Positions 1-7,880 are shown, counted from the first letter of the stretch. The stretch is 16,072 bases of DNA from VFHP01 sp964443385 (GCA_964443385.1 CAYUCO010000121.1:1-16072); one strand, 5' to 3'. A program made the numbers and translations. The notes: generated by a model from the letters alone, not told the origin.

Positions 1-303
1 ATAGCTGAACTGCTGGTTTTCTTAGGTACATTTGAGGTGTGGCCAATAATAACTACTTTGTCGGTATTCGCAATAGTACTAACAGCGGGTTACATATTAT
101 GGATGATACAACGCACATTTTTTGGACCTGCGATATCTCGATTAGATGAAGTGGGAGATGTGACTCTGGTTCAGGCTGTACCATTGGTTATATTAGTGGT
201 GTCCATTATGGTAGTAGGGCTCTATCCTTCAATCATCTCAGATGCTTTTACATTGGGATTAGAACCTATTATGGAATCCTTACAAACAGGCACTAGGTCA
301 TAA
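1..303 (+). CDS. nuoM: NADH-quinone oxidoreductase subunit M, C-terminal end (partial)
   Basis: The reading frame is open from base 1 and ends at TAA 301-303, so this is the last 100 residues of a gene that begins outside the window. The GTG at position 37 is inside the gene and is not a start. The first residues read AELLVFLGTF, as in the late transmembrane part of NuoM. A hydrophobic helix with a polar turn (ILWMIQRTFFGP) and a last helix near LVILVVSIMVVGLYP follow. NuoM is an antiporter-like proton-pumping subunit in the membrane arm of complex I. The identification rests on this tail and on nuoN starting 13 bases downstream, which is the usual nuoM-nuoN order. NuoL and NuoM share this fold, so position next to nuoN is what favours M. 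Confidence 0.85.
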   Translation: MAELLVFLGTFEVWPIITTLSVFAIVLTAGYILWMIQRTFFGPAISRLDEVGDVTLVQAVPLVILVVSIMVVGLYPSIISDAFTLGLEPIMESLQTGTRS

Positions 304-316
304 AGGTGGATTAAAC

Positions 317-1801
317 ATGGACTTTCATGACATAAAAATACTATCTCCAGAGATCTCGATGGGTGCATTGGGAATAATAATCATACTTCTGGATATGATA
401 ACTAATAGAAAAGGTTTTCTTGCTACAGTCTCTGTTTTGGGATTGGCAGTACCTCTTGGTTTATCTTTGTATTTGTGTGGGCTTGTTGATAGTGATACTG
501 AGGGGAAACTGTCTGGTGTGTATGGAACTGTTTTGATTGATCAATTCTCTTTGTTTTTCAAATTTTTTATTCTAGGGACACTAGCATTAGTAATATTGTC
601 TTCAACAGACTATCTGTCTAAAATGGGTAGACTCAGAGGAGAATATCATGCACTACTGATTTTTTCCGCCTCAGGCATGATGCTGCTCCCTGCTGTTACC
701 GATTTGATTTCTATATATATCGCAATTGAACTAACGGCTTTACCACTCGCAGCTTTAATAGCGATTAGAAGAGATTCTCACTCGACAGAAGCCGGCATAA
801 AATTCCTTTTACTCAGTGCCATGAGTTCCGCCGTTCTTTTATATGGTATGGCTCTTATATATGGATTCACTGGTTCCACGGAGATAGGAATAATAATAGA
901 GCGAATAGCAATGCTGTCTGCTGATTCTGGTCCTTTCGGTGAGAGGGTGATACTTCTTGCAGTTGTTTTGATAGTAGCTGGTATCGGCTTTAAAATATCG
1001 GCTGCCCCCTTTCAGATGTGGGTACCAGATGTGTATGAGGGTGCTCCCACACCAATTACGAGTTATTTATCCGTTGCAAGTAAGGCTGCAGGTTTTGCAA
1101 TAATGCTTAGGATATTCTACATGGCTTTTGGAGATATTAGGATCGATTGGGCATCTCTATTTGCTATATTGAGCGCTGTGTCTATGACTGTAGGAAACCT
1201 TGCAGCTGTTATCCAGACTAACATAAAAAGAATGCTGGCTTATAGTACAGTTGCTCATGCAGGATTCCTTTTGATGGGATTGGCAGCCGTGGGCACTCAG
1301 GCTGATCTGTTTGAAACACCTATGGGCCCAGGTAGTGTTTTGTTTTATCTTGTAGCCTACGCAGTAACCAATTTAGCCGCCTTTTTTGTAATAATTGCGA
1401 TAGTCAATTCTACGGGGAGCAATATGATTCGTAATTTTGCAGGAATGGGGCAAAGAGCTCCTGTACTTGCGATAGTCTTGTCGATTTCAATGATATCCTT
1501 ATTAGGTATACCTCCAACAGTAGGATTCATGGGTAAACTATATATATTTAGCGCCGCTATAAATAGCGGACTGACTTGGTTAGTGATATGTGGGGTTCTG
1601 AATAGCGTAGTCTCTGCATATTATTATTTAAGAGTCATTAGGACTATGTATATGTCAGAACCCGAGTCGGACACATCCATACAAATTGGCATACCACCTC
1701 GATTGGCAATTGGAATAGTAGGTATAGGTATAATAATGCTTGGCATAATTCCTTCAGCAGTAATGAATGCTGCTGAAAAAGCAGTAATAGTTTTCTTCTA
1801 G
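317..1801 (+). CDS. nuoN: NADH-quinone oxidoreductase subunit N
   Basis: This is a 494-residue polytopic membrane protein of the size usual for NuoN, one of three antiporter-like subunits that pump protons in complex I. The start at 317 follows an AAAGGTGG ribosome binding site that begins in the nuoM stop region. Visible family signatures include a membrane glutamate (E138 in IAIELTALPL), the stretch EAGIKFLLLSAMSSA near residues 158-172, K226 ahead of APFQMWVPDVYEGAPTP (229-246), K256, the block KRMLAYSTVAHAGFLLMG (304-321) and a late lysine, K407, in GFMGKLYIF. These correspond to the buried Glu and Lys residues of the proton path. The PFH of many homologues reads PFQ here. It ends the nuo run visible in the window. 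The downstream genes are unrelated to complex I and appear to have their own promoter. Confidence 0.95.
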   Translation: MDFHDIKILSPEISMGALGIIIILLDMITNRKGFLATVSVLGLAVPLGLSLYLCGLVDSDTEGKLSGVYGTVLIDQFSLFFKFFILGTLALVILSSTDYLSKMGRLRGEYHALLIFSASGMMLLPAVTDLISIYIAIELTALPLAALIAIRRDSHSTEAGIKFLLLSAMSSAVLLYGMALIYGFTGSTEIGIIIERIAMLSADSGPFGERVILLAVVLIVAGIGFKISAAPFQMWVPDVYEGAPTPITSYLSVASKAAGFAIMLRIFYMAFGDIRIDWASLFAILSAVSMTVGNLAAVIQTNIKRMLAYSTVAHAGFLLMGLAAVGTQADLFETPMGPGSVLFYLVAYAVTNLAAFFVIIAIVNSTGSNMIRNFAGMGQRAPVLAIVLSISMISLLGIPPTVGFMGKLYIFSAAINSGLTWLVICGVLNSVVSAYYYLRVIRTMYMSEPESDTSIQIGIPPRLAIGIVGIGIIMLGIIPSAVMNAAEKAVIVFF

Positions 1802-1811
1802 AAACCGTTCG

Positions 1812-1840
1812 TTGACACACCAAATATGTAATGCTAGACT
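1812..1840 (+). promoter_or_regulatory. Candidate sigma-70 type promoter for nadK-nudix
   Basis: TTGACA (1812-1817), a 17-base spacer and TAGACT (1835-1840) preceded by TGC, an extended -10 pattern. It lies just after the nuoN stop and about 70 bases before the NAD kinase start. A perfect -35 with correct spacing makes this one of the better promoter candidates in the window, but it is a match by eye only. Confidence 0.5.
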
Positions 1841-1908
1841 TCCCGTGCCTAAGAAAGTGCAAGATATTATCTTGGCAATGAGGCATTATAGTAACCCGGA
1901 GGTTTCTC

Positions 1909-2775
1909 ATGATTCGCCAATCTAACGTGGGGGTAGTTTACAATCCATGGGCTGCTCGCTCTACGGAATTAGTCGAAAAATTTAGCGACAAGTTGGGATT
2001 AGACGAATCCTCTTGGATTGTAGAAGCTTCTTCTCCTCATTTTAAAAATCCAGACCCTAATATGTCTTTAATAATAACTATCGGTGGCGACGGCACTATT
2101 TTATGGGCAAATCAAATAGCTGCTCCCAGAAACATTCCTATACTTGGTGTCAACTTGGGCCGAGTGGGATTTCTAACTGAATTGAGTGCTGACATGGCTA
2201 TAGATTCTATTGATTCTTATTTAGATGGATCTGCCAGAGTAGAAGAAAGAGCTATGCTGCAAGCCACCATATCCGGAGGTGATTCGGGAAAATTCGAAGA
2301 TAAACACTTTCAGGCTTTAAATGACGTTGTTGTGGGTAGAAGTGCTATTTCGAGACTGGTGCATTTGGAGGTAAGAATTGATGGCGCTGTTCTGACGACT
2401 TATAGAGCAGATGCTGTGATAGTAGCCACTGCAACTGGCAGCACTGGATATTCAATTTCTGCCGGTGGACCGATATTGAGTCCAGAATCCAGAAACATTT
2501 TGATAAACCCTTTAGCTACTCACCTCGGGATGGATAGCCCTTTGGTGGTGCCTTCAGATTCATGTGTTGAAATTGCTCTAAAATCTGATTACGATGCCGT
2601 TTTTAGTTTAGATGGCAGGCCTGACTTGGAGTTGTTCCCTGGGCAGGTGGTAAAAATTGTTCAGAGCGAATACAAGGCAAAATTTTTACGAATGAACCCA
2701 GCAAACCAATTTTATTCCGTATTGACTAATAGGTTGAACCCAGAGACCACAACTAAGACTTTTGATAGCAAGTAG
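1909..2775 (+). CDS. nadK: NAD kinase
   Basis: NAD kinase phosphorylates NAD to NADP in the cytosol, using ATP or polyphosphate. At 288 residues it has normal bacterial NadK length. The diagnostic GGDGT motif is at 59-63 (ITIGGDGTILWA). The NE/D signature appears as ALNDVVVGR (N138, D139), and the glycine-rich block TGSTGYSISAGGP is at 176-188. SLDGRPD (233-239) follows, with PLATHLGMDSPLVV (201-214) in the place of the usual PLxxHxLxxRPLV. The N-terminal region begins VGVVYNP, a typical Rossmann-like start. The ATG at 1909 is preceded by a CGGAGG ribosome binding site about 8 bases upstream. The Nudix gene follows 8 bases after the stop, suggesting co-transcription of two pyridine-nucleotide metabolism genes directly after complex I. 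Confidence 0.95.
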   Translation: MIRQSNVGVVYNPWAARSTELVEKFSDKLGLDESSWIVEASSPHFKNPDPNMSLIITIGGDGTILWANQIAAPRNIPILGVNLGRVGFLTELSADMAIDSIDSYLDGSARVEERAMLQATISGGDSGKFEDKHFQALNDVVVGRSAISRLVHLEVRIDGAVLTTYRADAVIVATATGSTGYSISAGGPILSPESRNILINPLATHLGMDSPLVVPSDSCVEIALKSDYDAVFSLDGRPDLELFPGQVVKIVQSEYKAKFLRMNPANQFYSVLTNRLNPETTTKTFDSK

Positions 2776-2783
2776 GTAAATTA

Positions 2784-3320
2784 ATGGAAGAGAAAAGTAT
2801 AAGCTCAGATTATGTCTATAGGGGCAAAATACTTGATGTTAGATTGGAAACTATAATGTTGCCAGAAGGCAAAACTGGCCAAAGAGAGATTGTAGATCAT
2901 GGAGATTCTATAGTTGTTGTTCCTGTGGACAAAGATAATCAAATTGTACTGGTCAAACAATACCGTAAAGCTTTGGAGGCATTTCTTCTTGAAGCCCCAG
3001 CTGGTGGCATAGAAGAAGATGAAACCCCAAATGACGCCGCTTTGAGAGAACTTCAAGAGGAAATAGGATATACCAGCGACAGCATAGAATATATGGGTGG
3101 GTTTTGGATAGCACCAGGATTTTGTAATGAATATATGCATTCTTATATTGCTAGAGACCTAATAGAGAGTCAATTACCTCCCGACGAAGATGAAAGCATA
3201 GAAATAGTATCTGTGCCTATCTCAGAAATACCTGATTTAATCAGGTCTGGTGAGATCGAGGATGCGAAGTCTATATCTGCACTGTTAATGGCTCTGAATT
3301 TATTCGGACTTTCATTGTAA
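2784..3320 (+). CDS. Nudix hydrolase, ADP-ribose pyrophosphatase type
   Basis: This is a 178-residue protein with a complete Nudix box at residues 74-96. The pattern is G74-x5-E80-x7-R88-E89-L90-x-E92-E93-x-G95, and the glutamates bind the catalytic Mg2+. The N-terminal strand pattern (VYRGKILDVRLETIMLPEGK), VVVPVD and VKQYR ahead of the box, and PGFCNEYMHSYIA after it, are typical of the NudF/ADP-ribose pyrophosphatase subgroup. That enzyme hydrolyses ADP-ribose to AMP and ribose 5-phosphate. The ribosome binding site AGTAGG overlaps the NAD kinase stop, so the two genes look translationally linked. ADP-ribose is an NAD breakdown product, which makes the pairing with NAD kinase sensible. Exact substrate preference within the Nudix family cannot be read from sequence; GDP-mannose or other ADP-sugars remain possible. 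Confidence 0.85.
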   Translation: MEEKSISSDYVYRGKILDVRLETIMLPEGKTGQREIVDHGDSIVVVPVDKDNQIVLVKQYRKALEAFLLEAPAGGIEEDETPNDAALRELQEEIGYTSDSIEYMGGFWIAPGFCNEYMHSYIARDLIESQLPPDEDESIEIVSVPISEIPDLIRSGEIEDAKSISALLMALNLFGLSL

Positions 3321-3339
3321 AAATCATCACTATCTGGTA

Positions 3340-3358
3340 TATTCAATTAGTTTGAATA
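3340..3358 (+). terminator. Weak hairpin after the Nudix gene
   Basis: TATTCAA (3340-3346) and TTGAATA (3352-3358) form a 7-bp stem with a 5-base loop, 20 bases after the Nudix stop. The stem is AT-rich and no T-run follows, so it is at best a weak terminator and may be chance. Confidence 0.2.
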
Positions 3359-3401
3359 CAGGTATAGTCCCACCTGAAATCAGTTGAATGCAAAAACATT
3401 A

Positions 3402-3430
3402 AAATGGTCTAGGGTTGGACGTCACCATTT
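3402..3430. promoter_or_regulatory. Inverted repeat upstream of sdhB
   Basis: AAATGGT (3402-3408) and ACCATTT (3424-3430) are perfect 7-base inverted arms separated by 15 bases. They end about 40 bases before the sdhB start and after the previous gene's hairpin. It could be an operator or a leader hairpin for the sdhB-sdhE pair. No convincing -35/-10 pair was found near it. Confidence 0.25.
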
Positions 3431-3469
3431 GTTCGATCACTGTTCGGTTTAATGTCCGGGAGGATAATA

Positions 3470-4471
3470 ATGGAAGTAAATCTCAAGGTAAAAAGGTTCG
3501 ACCCTGAGTCTGATAATCGTGAATCCCATTACCAAGAATATAATCTGGAAGTAGAAGACTATTATACGGTATTGGATTCTTTAATAAAGGTTAGGGAAGA
3601 AGTAGACGGAAGTCTCGCTTTGCGGTGTTCTTGCCGAGCTTCGATATGTGGTTCCTGCTCCATGAGAGTAAATGGTCATGCTAAATTGGCTTGCAAAACC
3701 AAAATAACCGATGTGGCCAACGAAAGTAATGAAATAATCGTAGAGCCCATGGGCAACATGCGAGTAGTCAAAGATCTTGTTACAGATATGAAACCATTCT
3801 GGGACAAGGTTAGATCTGTTCAGCCGTGGCTGCAGCCTTCGGGGCCGGCTCCTGAGGCCGAGTATATAGCGTCAAATGAAAGCATGCTTCATCTAAATGG
3901 GGTTATGAGTTGTATTATGTGTGGGGCTTGTGTTTCAGACTGTACGACTCTTGAAGTAGATCATAATTATGTGGGACCAGCTGCTTTAGCAAAAGCCTAT
4001 AGATTTGTGGCAGACCCTAGAGATGATGAAGATGAATCAAGATTGAAGATGTACAGTTCATACGGAGGGATATGGGATTGTACCAGATGTATGGAATGTG
4101 TACAGGTTTGCCCTAAAGGTGTCGCCCCGATGGATAGGATAATGGTATTAAGAGACAATGCTATGGAGGCTGGTTTTTCTAACACTAACGGAGCTAGGCA
4201 CACAGAAGCGTTTAATGAATCAATTAAACATAGTGGTCATTTAGATGAATTGACACTGCCCATAAAAACATTTGGTATGGGTGGTATATTCATGTTTGGC
4301 AAGATGCTGGATATCCCAGCCTTGATTAGGAACATCCCTTCACTAATGGGTTTATTACCAGTTGGCTTAAGAGCTTTTAGAAGGGGTAAAGTTCCACCTA
4401 TTTTCCATAAGAAAATAGAGGGCGCTGATAAGATTAAGAATATTTTCGAAAAATTGGAGAGCAAGAAATGA
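3470..4471 (+). CDS. sdhB: Succinate dehydrogenase/fumarate reductase iron-sulfur subunit, type E-like
   Basis: This 333-residue electron-transfer subunit passes electrons between the SdhA flavoprotein and a quinone site. An N-terminal [2Fe-2S] domain carries C55, C60, C63 and C75 (CRASICGSC). The C-terminal ferredoxin-like domain carries two complete CxxCxxCxxxC sets: C148, C151, C154, C158 and C204, C207, C210, C214 (CTRCMECVQVCPKG). Common SdhB proteins have a non-cysteine at the place of C207 and a [3Fe-4S] centre there. The extra cysteine suggests a second [4Fe-4S], as in type E enzymes of Sulfolobales. A tail of about 80 residues (255-333) contains a hydrophobic/basic stretch near 281-306 that may touch the membrane. 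The ATG at 3470 is chosen over the in-frame ATG at 3452 because GGGAGG lies between them, 7-8 bases before 3470. The downstream CCG-domain gene overlaps by ATGA. Confidence 0.9.
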   Translation: MEVNLKVKRFDPESDNRESHYQEYNLEVEDYYTVLDSLIKVREEVDGSLALRCSCRASICGSCSMRVNGHAKLACKTKITDVANESNEIIVEPMGNMRVVKDLVTDMKPFWDKVRSVQPWLQPSGPAPEAEYIASNESMLHLNGVMSCIMCGACVSDCTTLEVDHNYVGPAALAKAYRFVADPRDDEDESRLKMYSSYGGIWDCTRCMECVQVCPKGVAPMDRIMVLRDNAMEAGFSNTNGARHTEAFNESIKHSGHLDELTLPIKTFGMGGIFMFGKMLDIPALIRNIPSLMGLLPVGLRAFRRGKVPPIFHKKIEGADKIKNIFEKLESKK

Positions 4472-5352
4472 AATACGCTTTCTTTCCCGGATGTGTATCT
4501 AGAGGTGGGTGCCCAGAATTGTATCCATCTTCAATTCAGGTTTGTGAGAGACTTGGCCTTGAATTGGAAGTAATGGAAGGAGCGTCTTGTACAGGAGCAG
4601 GTGTTCTGCAGGAAAAGAATCAGAAACTAGGTGATACTTTGAATGCCAGAACATTCGCGATGGCCGAAGCAATGGGATTACCAATAATGACTATATGTAG
4701 CACCTGCCAGGGTACTATGAGTCAGGCACACAAACGACTGAACGATGACTTAGAATATAGAGCAGAAATAAACCAGATACTTGCTGAAGAAGGCTTGGAA
4801 TATAAAGGAGAGGTTGTAGTTAAACATCTCCTCTGGATTTTGGTAGAAGATTTAGGTTTAGAAAAACTTGGAGAATATATAACTAGCCCTTTGTCCGGTC
4901 TTCGAATGGCCCCATTTTATGGATGTTATATTATCAGACCAACCGGGGCCCTAGGGTTCGATGAACATCCGGAACGACAGGAATCTCTTGAAAGAGTCAT
5001 AGAAGTATTGGGAGCAGAAGTAGTTGAGTTTGAAGGGAAAACTAGATGCTGTGGGTTTCCAATTCTTACAATTAACGAAAAGGCTTCCGTGTCCATGGTT
5101 GCGAACCACACAATCGAAGCAAGAGATCTTGGAGCAGATGCCATGGTAACACCCTGTCCTCTCTGCCATTTGAACTTGGATGGATTCCAACCGAAGGCCG
5201 CTTCCCAGAGAAATGAAGTTATAGACCTTCCTATATTGCACTTACCACAAGTTTTAGGGTTGGCAATGGGTATGGATCCAAAAGCTATGGGTCTTAATAA
5301 ACATGTTATATCGACTAAGAAATTGCTTTCCAGGTTTGCGTTGACAGCCTGA
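4468..5352 (+). CDS. sdhE: CCG-domain (HdrB/SdhE-like) subunit of succinate dehydrogenase/fumarate reductase
   Basis: This 294-residue protein is made of two cysteine-rich CCG domains, as in heterodisulfide reductase HdrB and the SdhE subunit of type E succinate:quinone reductases. Domain 1 has FFPGCV (C9), ASCTGAG (C41) and CSTC (C77, C80), so its central motif keeps only one of the two adjacent cysteines. Domain 2 has FYGC (C153), RCCGFP (C194, C195) and PCPLC (C230, C233), a full CCG set that can hold an unusual [4Fe-4S]. In type E enzymes this subunit replaces the heme-bearing SdhC/SdhD anchors; no transmembrane helix is obvious. The start ATG overlaps the sdhB stop (ATGA), so the two are translationally coupled. 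Alternatives are a glycolate oxidase or lactate utilisation type Fe-S protein, but the SdhB partner argues against those. Confidence 0.85.
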   Translation: MKYAFFPGCVSRGGCPELYPSSIQVCERLGLELEVMEGASCTGAGVLQEKNQKLGDTLNARTFAMAEAMGLPIMTICSTCQGTMSQAHKRLNDDLEYRAEINQILAEEGLEYKGEVVVKHLLWILVEDLGLEKLGEYITSPLSGLRMAPFYGCYIIRPTGALGFDEHPERQESLERVIEVLGAEVVEFEGKTRCCGFPILTINEKASVSMVANHTIEARDLGADAMVTPCPLCHLNLDGFQPKAASQRNEVIDLPILHLPQVLGLAMGMDPKAMGLNKHVISTKKLLSRFALTA

Positions 5353-5389
5353 TCAGACTAGCTTGATGAAATGAATCCAGTTGGTTGCG

Positions 5390-5935
5390 TTATCTCTTCC
5401 ACTGTTGTTTACCCTGTTCCAGTAGGTCATTGCCATGGAGATCGTTGACTACGATAACAGGGAAGTCTTTTACCTCTAGTCTTCGTATTGCCTCTGGTCC
5501 TAGATCTTCATATGCTACTACCTCGACACCTGTAATGCTTCCAGATAATAATGCTCCGGAACCACCTATAGCACCAAAGTATACTGCCCTGTGCTCCACA
5601 AATGAATCTCTGACCTCTTTACTTCTGCCTCCCTTGCCTATACAAGCTTTGACCCCGAGTTCCAACATTTTAGGTGTGAACGGGTCCATTCTATATGCAG
5701 TTGTTGGACCAGCTGACCCTATAATTTCCCCAGGTCTTGGAGGAGTGGGTCCGACGTAATAAATTATCTGCCCTTGTAAGTCTATTGGTGGTGCCTGTCC
5801 ATTGTTTACAGCTTCAACTATCCTTCTATGGGCAGCGTCTCTGGCCGTATATATTACACCGGTCAAAAGTACCTCATCTCCAGTGTTTAGTTCGGATAAT
5901 ACGTCATCAGTTAACGGTGTTGTAACCTTTTTCAT
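5390..5935 (-). CDS. fumB: Class I fumarate hydratase, beta (C-terminal) subunit
   Basis: Together with the alpha subunit this forms the oxygen-sensitive [4Fe-4S] fumarase that interconverts fumarate and malate. From the ATG at 5935 it is 181 residues, the normal size for a separate beta subunit. Landmarks are TPLTDDV near the start, TARDAAH (30-36), GPTPPRPG (62-69), SAGPTTAYRMD (74-84), GKGG (100-103), YFGAIGGSGALL (119-130) and VNDLHGND (163-170). A longer reading from an ATG at 6004 exists. It would overlap the alpha gene by 37 bases and add 23 residues that do not look like the family. AAGAGG lies 11 bases before 5935, so the shorter start is preferred. It is the last gene of the minus-strand cluster and converges on the CCG-domain gene with 37 bases between stops. 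The related L-tartrate dehydratase is less likely next to mdh and sdh. Confidence 0.88.
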   Translation of the reverse strand: MKKVTTPLTDDVLSELNTGDEVLLTGVIYTARDAAHRRIVEAVNNGQAPPIDLQGQIIYYVGPTPPRPGEIIGSAGPTTAYRMDPFTPKMLELGVKACIGKGGRSKEVRDSFVEHRAVYFGAIGGSGALLSGSITGVEVVAYEDLGPEAIRRLEVKDFPVIVVNDLHGNDLLEQGKQQWKR

Positions 5936-5967
5936 TTTTGTAAATGCCTCTTTTGATAAGTAGTTTT

Positions 5968-6813
5968 TTAAAGAGTTGCTGTTTTCAATCTGGCACTGTG
6001 GCATTGCAGATTTACTCCCACAGGTAACGAAGTAATGTGAGTAGGGTGTGTCTCAATGTTTACTGCCAAAGCTGTAGATCTACCTCCCCACGCTTGAGGA
6101 CCTATACCACTCGCATTAACTTTTTCTAGAAGTTCTTCTTCTAGTTCTGCTACCTCGGGATCCGGATTATGTTCCCCAACTTTTCTTAGGAGTGATTTCT
6201 TTGCCAAATGCATTACATGTTCAGCAGTGCCTCCTACTCCTACTCCTACGATTAGGGGAGGACAGGGATTGCCACCAGATTCCTCAATCGCTTTTAATGC
6301 GAAATCTATAATGCCTTGTTTTCCATCTGCTGGCCTCATTATTGATAATCTGCTCATATTCTCGCATCCACCGCCTTTTGGCAGAATGGTTAATTTAAGT
6401 TGTTGCCCTGGAACGATTTCTGTATGTACTATTGGAGGGGTATTGTCACCAGTATTGATTCTTGCTGAAAATGGTTGATTGACTATGGAGTTCCTCAAGA
6501 ATCCTTGTTTGTATCCTAGCCTTACTCCTTCTGCTAAGGCTTCGTATAAATCCCCTCCGACTAAATGCACATCTTGACCTAATTCTAAGAACAGTACAGT
6601 AGTGCCTGTATCTTGGCAGAGGGCTATTTGTTTTTCATGGGCAATTTCGGAGTTTTTAACTATCATGTCCAAAACCTTTTGGGCTCTTGGAGCCTCTTCT
6701 TTGCTCCGTGCTTTTTTTAATGCCTCAAGTACATCTTCAGGAAGGTCGAAATTGGCCTGTTGGGATAACTGAGCGATTGTCTCAGTTATTTGCGATACTT
6801 GAATTTCTCTCAT
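5968..6813 (-). CDS. fumA: Class I fumarate hydratase, alpha (N-terminal) subunit
   Basis: This 281-residue subunit carries the catalytic [4Fe-4S] cluster of the two-subunit class I fumarase. The three expected cluster ligands are visible: C66 in ALCQDTGT, C150 in GGGCEN and C184 in NPCPP. The glycine-rich VGVGVGGTAEHVMHLAKKSL (189-208) and the region around NTGDNTPPIVHTE (120-132) also fit. The ATG at 6813 is preceded by CGGAGG at good spacing. The beta gene follows 32 bases downstream on the same strand. Many bacteria and archaea split the enzyme this way, whereas E. coli FumA is one chain. The mdh gene 77 bases upstream makes malate/fumarate the likely substrate pair rather than tartrate. 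Confidence 0.93.
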   Translation of the reverse strand: MREIQVSQITETIAQLSQQANFDLPEDVLEALKKARSKEEAPRAQKVLDMIVKNSEIAHEKQIALCQDTGTTVLFLELGQDVHLVGGDLYEALAEGVRLGYKQGFLRNSIVNQPFSARINTGDNTPPIVHTEIVPGQQLKLTILPKGGGCENMSRLSIMRPADGKQGIIDFALKAIEESGGNPCPPLIVGVGVGGTAEHVMHLAKKSLLRKVGEHNPDPEVAELEEELLEKVNASGIGPQAWGGRSTALAVNIETHPTHITSLPVGVNLQCHSARLKTATL

Positions 6814-6890
6814 ATTGTCCTCCGAGTCTTACTGAATAAAGTTGTGGTCATGTAACGGAACAGTGATTTCATCAAATACACAATAATCAT

Positions 6891-7829
6891 TTATTTGTCA
6901 GTTCGATTGTTCATTGCTTCAAGAAGTTCCGTGACTGCAGCAGCGGATTTATCCAGATTAGCTCTTTCTTCTTCTGAAAGTTCTACCTCTATAACTTCTT
7001 CTATACCGCTGGCACCAAGTTTTACTGGAACTCCTATATAAAGTCCATCTATCCCGTATTCGCCTTTGAGATATGCTGCACAGGGTAATATTCTTTTCTT
7101 ATCCAGAATTATTGCATCTACCATTTGTGCAACAGCTGCAGATGGGGCATAGAATGCACTGCCAGTTTTTAGAAGTCCAACTATTTCTGCTCCTCCATCT
7201 CGTGCTCTTTGCACTATTGGGTCTAGAACTTCCTTGTTAAGGAGCTGGGATATTGGGATTCCTGCCACATTTGTAGACTGAACCAGCGGCACCATTGTGT
7301 CTCCGTGACCACCTAATACATATGCTTGGACATCTTCTACGGAAGCATTTACCTCTGTTGCCAGGAAAGTGCGAAATCTTGCGGTGTCCAATATTCCAGC
7401 CATACCTATAACCCGCTCTCGGGGAAATTTTGTAACGTCTAACGCTTGTTGAGCCATGGCATCAAGTGGGTTAGATACTACAATCAATATACAGTTTGGG
7501 GAGTATTTTGCTATTTGCTCAGCCACTCCTCCAACTATGTCCATATTAGTGAACAATAAGTCATCACGGCTCATTCCAGGTTTCCGTGCTATACCAGCGG
7601 TTATAACTGCGACATCGGAATTTGCAGTATCAGCATATGAGTTGGTACCTGTTATCGTGCTATCTGTTCCCAATACGGGGCCGGATTCGAGCATGTCTAG
7701 TGCCTTGCCCTGGGGCAGTCCCTCTACAATGTCCACTAACACTATATCTGCGTATCCACGCTCAAATAAACGCTGTGCAACTGTTGCTCCTACGTTGCCG
7801 GCTCCTACTACAGTTATCTTCTTCCGCAT
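6891..7829 (-). CDS. mdh: Malate dehydrogenase (LDH-like family)
   Basis: NAD-dependent malate dehydrogenase interconverts malate and oxaloacetate in the cytosol. The 312-residue protein starts with the dinucleotide-binding motif GAGNVG (9-14) and has D33 at the end of the second strand, expected for NAD preference. The substrate-discriminating residue is R82 in ARKPGMSR, where lactate dehydrogenases carry Gln. Further active-site residues are R88, N120 (VVSNPLD), D148 and R151 (LDTARFR) and catalytic H175 in GGHGDTMVP. This places it in the tetrameric, LDH-like MDH group found in Chloroflexus and many other bacteria. GGAGG lies 7 bases before the ATG at 7829. It is 51 bases downstream of the isocitrate dehydrogenase gene and 77 bases upstream of fumarase alpha, probably in one transcript. 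Confidence 0.95.
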   Translation of the reverse strand: MRKKITVVGAGNVGATVAQRLFERGYADIVLVDIVEGLPQGKALDMLESGPVLGTDSTITGTNSYADTANSDVAVITAGIARKPGMSRDDLLFTNMDIVGGVAEQIAKYSPNCILIVVSNPLDAMAQQALDVTKFPRERVIGMAGILDTARFRTFLATEVNASVEDVQAYVLGGHGDTMVPLVQSTNVAGIPISQLLNKEVLDPIVQRARDGGAEIVGLLKTGSAFYAPSAAVAQMVDAIILDKKRILPCAAYLKGEYGIDGLYIGVPVKLGASGIEEVIEVELSEEERANLDKSAAAVTELLEAMNNRTDK

Positions 7830-7880
7830 GTATATACCTCCAAAATCTTTCCAATAAAATATATAAAATTGAGTACTAGA

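Noticed and set aside
1644..1910. A minus-strand 88-codon frame across the end of nuoN and the nadK promoter gap
   Set aside because: It overlaps nuoN, is rich in rare-looking residue runs of antisense type and lacks a ribosome binding site.
5353..5389. A possible bidirectional terminator between the convergent sdhE and fumB genes
   Set aside because: Only a four-to-five-base imperfect stem can be drawn and there is no T-run on either strand.
5385..5759. A 124-codon + strand frame opposite fumarase beta
   Set aside because: The opposite strand encodes a clear fumarase beta subunit with all family motifs; the + frame has no recognisable content.
5390..6813. L-tartrate dehydratase instead of fumarase
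   Set aside because: The two families share the fold and cysteine pattern, but placement directly after mdh and beside sdhB favours fumarase.
7456..7857. A 133-codon + strand frame opposite malate dehydrogenase
   Set aside because: It mirrors the conserved mdh coding sequence and has no start signal of its own.
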